A stretch of 64,000 nucleotides of DNA from Amycolatopsis bartoniae (GTDB lineage Bacteria > Actinomycetota > Actinomycetes > Mycobacteriales > Pseudonocardiaceae), in contig NZ_JACHWH010000001.1 in the NCBI RefSeq assembly GCF_014191255.1, positions 2,446,123-2,510,122 on the forward strand. Reading direction: 5' to 3'. The position numbers were made by a program, and so were the translations under genes. A model generated the notes under the pieces. The model saw only the letters and a list, made by a program, of their open reading frames with translations, did not search any database and was not told the DNA's origin. Of the stretch, positions 59,362 to 64,000 are shown piece after piece (positions within the stretch are counted from its first letter, which is position 1; every line of letters begins with the position of its first letter).

Positions 59362-61635
59362 CTACTTGTCCTCGTCCGGCAAAGGCGTGCCGGACGGGGC
59401 CTTGTCGGTGGCGGTGTCCGCCGCCTCCGGCTCGGCCTCGACAGACGGCGCACCGACGGACACCGGCTGCGGACGCCGCTTGACGGACTCCAGCAGCAGC
59501 TGCGACACGTCGACGACCTCGACCTTCTCGCTCGCCTGCCCGTCGTTCTGCCGGGCCGTCACGCCATCGGTCAGCATGACCCGGCAGAACGGGCAGCCCG
59601 TCGCGATCTTCGACGGCGCCGTGCCCAGCGCCTCGTCGACGCGGTCGAGGTTGATCCGCTTGCCGATCTTCTCCTCCATCCACATGCGGGCGCCACCGGC
59701 GCCGCAGCACATGGACCGGTCGCCGTGCCGCGGCATCTCGCGGAACTGCGCCCCGGACGCGCCGACCAGCTCACGCGGCGCCTCGTAGACCTTGTTGTGA
59801 CGGCCCAGGTAGCACGGGTCGTGGTAGGTCACGTCGTCCGCGATCGGGGCCACCGGCACCAGCCGCTTCTCCCGCACCAGCCGGTTCAGCAGCTGCGTGT
59901 GGTGCACGACCTCGTACTGCCCGCCCAGCTGCGGGTACTCGTTCGCGATCGTGTTGAAGCAGTGCGCGCAGGTGACGACGATCTTGCGGTTGCCCGGCTG
60001 CCGGTCCTCGAACACCGAGTTCAGCACCTCGACGTTCTGCTGCGCGAGCATCTGGAACAGGAACTCGTTGCCCGCGCGGCGGGCCGGGTCACCGGAGCAG
60101 GACTCCTCCGGGCCGAGCACGGTGTACTTGACGTCCGCGATGTGCAGCAGCTCCGCGACCGCCCGCGTGGTCTTCTTCGCACGGTCCTCGAACGCGCCGG
60201 CGCAGCCGACCCAGAACAGGTACTCGGCGTCGCCCAGCTCGCCCTCGAAGACGGGCACCTCGAAGTCCAGGTCGTCGGCCCAGGCCATCCGGTCCTTGGC
60301 GTTCTGGCCCCACGGGTTGCCCTTGTTCTCCAGGTTCTTGAACATCCCGTTCAGCTCGCTCGGGAAGTTCGACTCGATCATCACCTGGTAGCGGCGCATG
60401 TCGACGATGTGGTCGACGTGCTCGATGTCCACCGGGCACTGCTCGACGCACGCGCCGCACGTGGTGCAGGACCACAGGACGTCGGGGTCGATCACGCCGC
60501 CGTCGTCGCCCACCAGCGCGCGGTCGGCCTCGGCCAGCGCCAGCACGTCGATACCCGCGTACGGGTTGTCCCCGGTGAGGCCGACCTCCTCGCCCGTGAC
60601 GTCCTTCTTGCCGCCCGCGAGCAGGTACGGCGCCTTCGCGTACGCGTGGTCACGCAGCTGCGTGATGACCAGCTTCGGCGACAGCGGCTTGCCCGTGTTC
60701 CACGCGGGGCACTGCGACTGGCAGCGGCCGCACTCGGTGCAGGTGGTGAAGTCCAGCCAGCCCTTCCAGCTGAAGTCCTCGATCTGCCCGGCGCCGAAGA
60801 CGTCCTTCTCCGGGTCGGCCTCCTCGAAGTCCAGCGGCTTGCCGCCGCTCATCATCGGCTTCAGCGCGCCCAGCGCGACGCCACCGTCGTCCTCGCGCTT
60901 GAAGTAGATGTTGAAGAACGCGCTGAACCGGTGCCACGCCACGCCCATGGTGAGCGTGCGGCCCACGACGTAGAGCCAGACCATGCCCGACAGCAGCTTG
61001 ACCAGCGCGGTGATGGTGACCGCCGCGGTGCTGGCCGGCAGAATCTCGCCGAGCGGCTTGGTGACGAAGCTGGTCCACAGCCCCGGGTCCTCGATGCCGC
61101 TGGAGATCTTGAACGCCTTCACGCCCAGGATGCCGAGGCCCTCGATGACCACGACGGCCTCGACGAAGTACGCGCGGGCGAAGTTCGACCCGGCGAAGCG
61201 GGACTGCCGGTCGGCGCGGCGCGGGTGGTTGGCCTGCCGGATGATCGCGAGCGCGATGCCGCCGACCACCGTGCCCAGGCCGAGCAGCTCGGTGATGAAC
61301 AGCCAGACGCTCGACGCGCCGAAGCCCGGCCAGTGGAAGTGGGGGTCGAACGTCTCGCCGTAGGCTTCGAACCAGGACAGCGAGCCGATCAGGAAGCCCC
61401 ACATCACGAGCCAGTGCCATGGCCCGACGTGGCGGAACTTGTTCATCCGCGTGTGCGCGGCGAACTCCTTGATCAGCGTGCCGAAGCGCGGCCAGAACGG
61501 GCCGTTGCGGGTCGAGTCCGGTTGTCCGAGGCGAATGATGCGCACCATGCGCCAGACGCCGGCGACGAACATGATCCAAGCGACGATGCTTATGGCGACG
61601 CCGATCACGCCGAGAGTGATCTGCAGAGCACCCAT
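59362..61635 (-). CDS. Membrane-bound Fe-S reductase, HdrD/GlpC-like
   Basis: A 757-residue redox protein. The N-terminal ~250 residues hold about five membrane segments with His residues suited to heme (HVGPWHWLVMWGF, FVEAVVVIEG). Two 4Fe-4S motifs follow, CTECGRCQSQCP (about residue 306) and CTTCGACVEQCP (about 393). Two CCG domains of the heterodisulfide-reductase type come next (CSGDPARRAG, HDPCYLGRHN, MCCGAGGARMW), then a disordered acidic tail. It resembles the mycobacterial Rv0338c-type reductase. It probably passes electrons between a soluble donor and the quinone pool; the donor is unknown. A strong terminator follows. Confidence 0.9.
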   Translation of the reverse strand: MGALQITLGVIGVAISIVAWIMFVAGVWRMVRIIRLGQPDSTRNGPFWPRFGTLIKEFAAHTRMNKFRHVGPWHWLVMWGFLIGSLSWFEAYGETFDPHFHWPGFGASSVWLFITELLGLGTVVGGIALAIIRQANHPRRADRQSRFAGSNFARAYFVEAVVVIEGLGILGVKAFKISSGIEDPGLWTSFVTKPLGEILPASTAAVTITALVKLLSGMVWLYVVGRTLTMGVAWHRFSAFFNIYFKREDDGGVALGALKPMMSGGKPLDFEEADPEKDVFGAGQIEDFSWKGWLDFTTCTECGRCQSQCPAWNTGKPLSPKLVITQLRDHAYAKAPYLLAGGKKDVTGEEVGLTGDNPYAGIDVLALAEADRALVGDDGGVIDPDVLWSCTTCGACVEQCPVDIEHVDHIVDMRRYQVMIESNFPSELNGMFKNLENKGNPWGQNAKDRMAWADDLDFEVPVFEGELGDAEYLFWVGCAGAFEDRAKKTTRAVAELLHIADVKYTVLGPEESCSGDPARRAGNEFLFQMLAQQNVEVLNSVFEDRQPGNRKIVVTCAHCFNTIANEYPQLGGQYEVVHHTQLLNRLVREKRLVPVAPIADDVTYHDPCYLGRHNKVYEAPRELVGASGAQFREMPRHGDRSMCCGAGGARMWMEEKIGKRINLDRVDEALGTAPSKIATGCPFCRVMLTDGVTARQNDGQASEKVEVVDVSQLLLESVKRRPQPVSVGAPSVEAEPEAADTATDKAPSGTPLPDEDK

Positions 61636-61753
61636 GATCGGGGCCTTTCGTCCGTATGTGGTGGTTGACGGGCAGCCTAACCGTGCTTACCGATCAGTAA
61701 CCGATGAGCGCGTCCTAAGTCCCACCGATGTGGTGTACGACTCCCTGGAAAAC

Positions 61754-61775
61754 GGGACGATCGTACCGGTAGTTT
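61754..61775 (+). promoter_or_regulatory. SMR-pump promoter with embedded operator
   Basis: GGGACGATCGTACC (61754-61767), a near-perfect dyad around CGATCG, is followed at once by TAGTTT (61770-61775), a -10 box 6 nt before ATG 61782. There is no ribosome site, so the message is probably leaderless. The dyad lies where the downstream TetR would block polymerase. Confidence 0.65.
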
Positions 61776-61781
61776 CGGGAC

Positions 61782-62105
61782 ATGGCCTATCTCCTGCTCG
61801 CGCTCGCGATCGTCGCCGAGGTCGCCGGCACGGTCTCCCTCCGGCTGTCCGAAGGGTTCTCCAAACTCGGGCCGTCAATCGTCGTCGTGGGGGGCTACGG
61901 CGTGGCTTTCACCGCACTGTCGTTCGTGCTCAAGCTGGGCCTGCCGGTCGCCATCGCGTACGCGATCTGGTCGGCGGCGGGCGTCGCGCTGGTGGCGGTG
62001 ATCGGCGTGCTGTTCCTGCACGAGGGCCTGAACCCGGTCATGGTCGCCGGGCTGGCGCTCATCATCGGCGGCGTGGTGCTGCTCGAACTGGGAGCGGCGA
62101 AGTGA
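61782..62105 (+). CDS. Small multidrug resistance (SMR) efflux protein
   Basis: A 107-residue, four-helix proton-coupled pump. AYLLLALAIVAEVAGTVSLR contains the essential membrane Glu (residue 13) of SMR proteins, VAIAYAIWSAAGVALVAVIG is helix 3, and GLNPVMVAGLALIIGGVVLL helix 4. It exports quaternary ammonium or guanidinium-type cations as a dimer. The next gene, a TetR regulator, overlaps it by 4 bp, so pump and repressor share one message. Confidence 0.93.
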   Translation: MAYLLLALAIVAEVAGTVSLRLSEGFSKLGPSIVVVGGYGVAFTALSFVLKLGLPVAIAYAIWSAAGVALVAVIGVLFLHEGLNPVMVAGLALIIGGVVLLELGAAK

Positions 62106-62662
62106 AGGCGCAGCGCGACGGGCGCAAGGCCCGCGGCGACAAGCGGCGCCAGGAGATCATCGACGCCGCGCTGCGGGTGATCGAGCGCGACGGCGTGGCA
62201 GGCGTCACACACCGGACGGTCGCGGCGGAGGCCGGCGTGCCCACGACGTCCACGACCTACCACTTCGCGAGCCTGAACGACCTGCTCGTCGCCACGCTCA
62301 TCTCGTGCGCGAAGGACATGGCGACCGAGGTCTACTGGACGATCGACCGGGCGCGCTCGCGCGGCAGCCTCGGCGCCGACGAGGTCGCGGCGCTGCTCGC
62401 GGAGGCGCTGGGGCCGCGGCGCGGGCGCACGATGGCGGAGTACGAGCTGTACCTGCTGGCCGCGCGGCGCCCGGAGCTGCGCCCGGCGGCGCGGAGGTGG
62501 CTGGACGTGCTGACGTCGATGGTGCGCCCCGACGACCTCGTGGCACTGCGCGCGTTCCTCGCGGGCATCGACGGCCTGCTGATCCAGGGGCTGATCGACG
62601 ACGAGCCGCCGACCGCGGAGGAGCTGCGGCCCGTCGTCGAGTACCTGTTGCGACCCCGCTGA
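62102..62662 (+). CDS. TetR-family repressor of the SMR pump
   Basis: A 186-residue regulator. RRQEIIDAALRVIERDGVAG and THRTVAAEAGVPTTSTTYHF form the DNA-binding domain, and the C-terminus (FLAGIDGLLIQGLIDDEPPT) the ligand domain. The GTG start overlaps the pump stop (GTGA). The dyad in the pump promoter is the likely target, giving negative feedback relieved by pump substrates. Confidence 0.88.
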   Translation: MKAQRDGRKARGDKRRQEIIDAALRVIERDGVAGVTHRTVAAEAGVPTTSTTYHFASLNDLLVATLISCAKDMATEVYWTIDRARSRGSLGADEVAALLAEALGPRRGRTMAEYELYLLAARRPELRPAARRWLDVLTSMVRPDDLVALRAFLAGIDGLLIQGLIDDEPPTAEELRPVVEYLLRPR

Positions 62663-62682
62663 GTTCGGCAGGATCAGGGGGC

Positions 62683-63129
62683 ATGACGACGACCAAGAAG
62701 GAAGCCGCCGACGCCGTGCTCGCCGCCAAGGTCCGCCTGGGGCTGACCTGGGCGAAGATCGCCGAGACCGTCTCCAGGCCGCTCGCCTGGACCACCGCCG
62801 CGCTGCTCGGTCAGCATCCCGTGCCGAAGGACGTGGCCGAGCAGGTCGGCGACCTCCTCGAACTGCCCGCCGACGCGGTGGCCGCCCTGCAGCTGCAGCC
62901 CACGCGCGGCGCGCTCGACTCGCCCGTGCCGACCGACCCGACGATCTACCGCTTCTACGAGGTGCTGCAGGTCTACGGGCCGACCATCAAGGAGCTGATC
63001 CACGAGAAGTTCGGCGACGGGATCATGAGCGCGATCAACTTCCGGATGGACGTCGAACGCGTTCCCGATCCCGCCGGCGACCGCGTGGTGGTGACACTGG
63101 ACGGGAAGTTCCTCCCGTACCAGTGGTGA
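62683..63129 (+). CDS. cynS: Cyanate hydratase
   Basis: A 148-residue cyanase that converts cyanate and bicarbonate to ammonia and CO2. An N-terminal helix-turn-helix-like part precedes the catalytic region, IYRFYEVLQVYGPTIKELIH then EKFGDGIMSAINF, where R90, E93 and S116 match the E. coli triad R96, E99, S122. The length fits the decamer-forming family. ATG 62683 lies 20 bp after the TetR stop. No cynT carbonic anhydrase or cyn regulator is adjacent. Confidence 0.95.
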   Translation: MTTTKKEAADAVLAAKVRLGLTWAKIAETVSRPLAWTTAALLGQHPVPKDVAEQVGDLLELPADAVAALQLQPTRGALDSPVPTDPTIYRFYEVLQVYGPTIKELIHEKFGDGIMSAINFRMDVERVPDPAGDRVVVTLDGKFLPYQW

Positions 63130-63133
63130 GGCG

Positions 63134-63676
63134 CTACCCCTTGTTCTCGTACACCGGCACGAGGACCGCGCGGGCGAGGGTGTGGCTGAACAGGTTGAAG
63201 CCCAGGAACGCCGGCGTGGCGTCCTCCGGAACCTCCAGCGACTCGACGTCCACGGCGTGCACCGCGACGAAGTAGCGGTGCGGGCCGTGGCCGGGCGGCG
63301 GGGCGGCACCGAGGAACTGCTTCACGCCACCGTCGTTCTTCAGCGTCACCGCACCCGACGGCAGCTTCGAGCCGTCCGCGTCGCCCGCGCCGGACGGGAG
63401 CTCCGTCACGGACGCCGGGATGTTGAACACCGCCCAGTGCCAGAAGCCGCTGGCGGTGGGGGCGTCCGGGTCGTACACCGTCACGGCGTAGCTCTTCGTG
63501 CCCTCCGGGGCGCCCTCCCACGCCAGGTGCGGGGAGCGGTCCTCGCCGCCGGGCACGCCGAAGATGCCGCTCAGGTGCGGCGTGTCGAGCGTCTGCCCGT
63601 CCGCGACGTCGTCGCTGCGCAGCGTGAAGGCGGGCACCTGGGGCAGGAAATCGTATGGGTTGGGTGGCTGCGCCAT
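63134..63676 (-). CDS. YbhB/YbcL-type PEBP protein
   Basis: A 180-residue phosphatidylethanolamine-binding-like protein of the Raf kinase inhibitor family. [20 protein letters not shown] is the anion-binding DPDxP/HWxxxNI signature, and [18 protein letters not shown] the GxHRY motif. No signal peptide, so cytoplasmic. Bacterial members have no settled function. ATG 63676 with AGGAGGACGCGG upstream is the start. It converges on cyanase with a 4-bp gap. Confidence 0.92.
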   Translation of the reverse strand: MAQPPNPYDFLPQVPAFTLRSDDVADGQTLDTPHLSGIFGVPGGEDRSPHLAWEGAPEGTKSYAVTVYDPDAPTASGFWHWAVFNIPASVTELPSGAGDADGSKLPSGAVTLKNDGGVKQFLGAAPPPGHGPHRYFVAVHAVDVESLEVPEDATPAFLGFNLFSHTLARAVLVPVYENKG

Positions 63677-63817
63677 CCGCGTCCTCCTCTGTTCGAACTC
63701 GGGCCGGAGACTGGGTAGGGGACACCCCAGGGTGGAACCGGGGGCGTTCCCTGATGTCGTCCAGTCGTACCCGGTCTTAGCGTTTCCCGCACAGGAACCG
63801 TGACTGGGGAGGACGCA

Positions 63818-64000
63818 ATGGGCAGGCCGGCACTCGCGATAGGTGGGGTCGCGCTGATCGGGGCTGGGGTGGCGATCGCGGTCGGCTGGTGGTGGCCGAC
63901 CACCGAGGAGGCGACCTACCAGGTCGTCCAGCCCGTCGGCGGGGTCCGGCTCGACGTCAGCGCGGGGGACGTGCGGGTCACCGCGCGGGACGTGGCCACC
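63818..64000 (+). CDS. Membrane-anchored protein, 5' part (DUF4097-like)
   Basis: The first 61 residues of a gene cut by the window end. One N-terminal membrane helix ([20 protein letters not shown]) is followed by a beta-rich start ([20 protein letters not shown]), the repeating strand pattern of DUF4097 adhesin-like beta solenoids. AGGA lies 5 nt before ATG 63818. It diverges from the PEBP gene; the 141-bp gap between them holds the promoters but no clear dyad. Confidence 0.7.
   Translation, partial: MGRPALAIGGVALIGAGVAIAVGWWWPTTEEATYQVVQPVGGVRLDVSAGDVRVTARDVAT

Noticed and set aside
58513..61668. A long plus-strand open frame of about 1050 codons
   Set aside because: It is antisense to the CDF, DUF742 and Fe-S reductase genes. 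Its translation is low-complexity Arg/His/Ala-rich, as expected of a GC-rich shadow frame.
1..64000. CRISPR array, insertion sequence, prophage or replication origin
   Set aside because: No regularly spaced repeats, transposase or phage structural genes, DnaA-box clusters or dnaA/gyrB genes were seen.

Overview
This is a high-GC actinobacterial chromosome segment. The gene content suggests Pseudonocardiaceae, most likely Amycolatopsis or a close relative: many GTG/TTG starts, tightly overlapping operons, leaderless-type promoters, two fused class II aldolase/SDR and permease/ATPase proteins, and a solitary DUF742 protein. Assignment to genus is inference. No CRISPR array, rRNA, transposase, phage gene or replication origin was seen.

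Layout. 1-1146: end of an iron-type alcohol dehydrogenase and a thioesterase. 1112-7209: a compact class III lanthipeptide (SapB/AmfS-like) locus on the minus strand, with LanKC synthetase, a 50-residue precursor missed by length-based gene finding, and two ABC half-transporters. 7450-9600: two membrane proteins, tRNA-Lys, and a 51-bp duplication of the tRNA 3' end that looks like att scars around one small gene. 9656-13196: membrane and zinc-ribbon proteins, then a Ro60/TROVE protein with a candidate Y RNA directly upstream, and a PASTA protein. 13214-14920: dienelactone hydrolase and small genes. 14923-23216: a minus-strand island with a TrkA-N/RyR channel-like protein, a STAND NTPase with TPRs, two paralogous TIR/NDT-like-methyltransferase fusions and a small membrane protein. 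This is the best candidate here for an undescribed signalling or defence system.

23222-28829: L-rhamnose catabolism (LacI regulator, operator, isomerase, aldolase-dehydrogenase, kinase). 28899-32103: tRNA dihydrouridine synthase, aldo/keto reductase and AraC regulator. 32301-45530: a catabolic region with a CitE-like lyase, acyltransferase, MFS exporter, GntR regulator with visible operators, a peptide-type ABC importer, MaoC hydratase, CaiB CoA-transferase and CocE-type hydrolase. CitE, MaoC and CaiB together resemble the itaconate/citramalate dissimilation set.

45592-54299: glmS, lipoprotein, methyltransferase, YdcF-like protein, tRNA-Gly, MpaB-family oxygenase, dCTP deaminase and a sugar transporter. 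54385-64000: CAP-domain protein, AidB-like acyl-CoA dehydrogenase with TetR regulator, a decayed methyltransferase, CDF metal exporter, DUF742 protein, a large Fe-S reductase, an SMR pump with its TetR regulator, cyanase, a PEBP-family protein, and the start of a membrane-anchored protein cut by the window end.

All functional calls come from reading motifs and gene order by eye; no database search or folding program was run.
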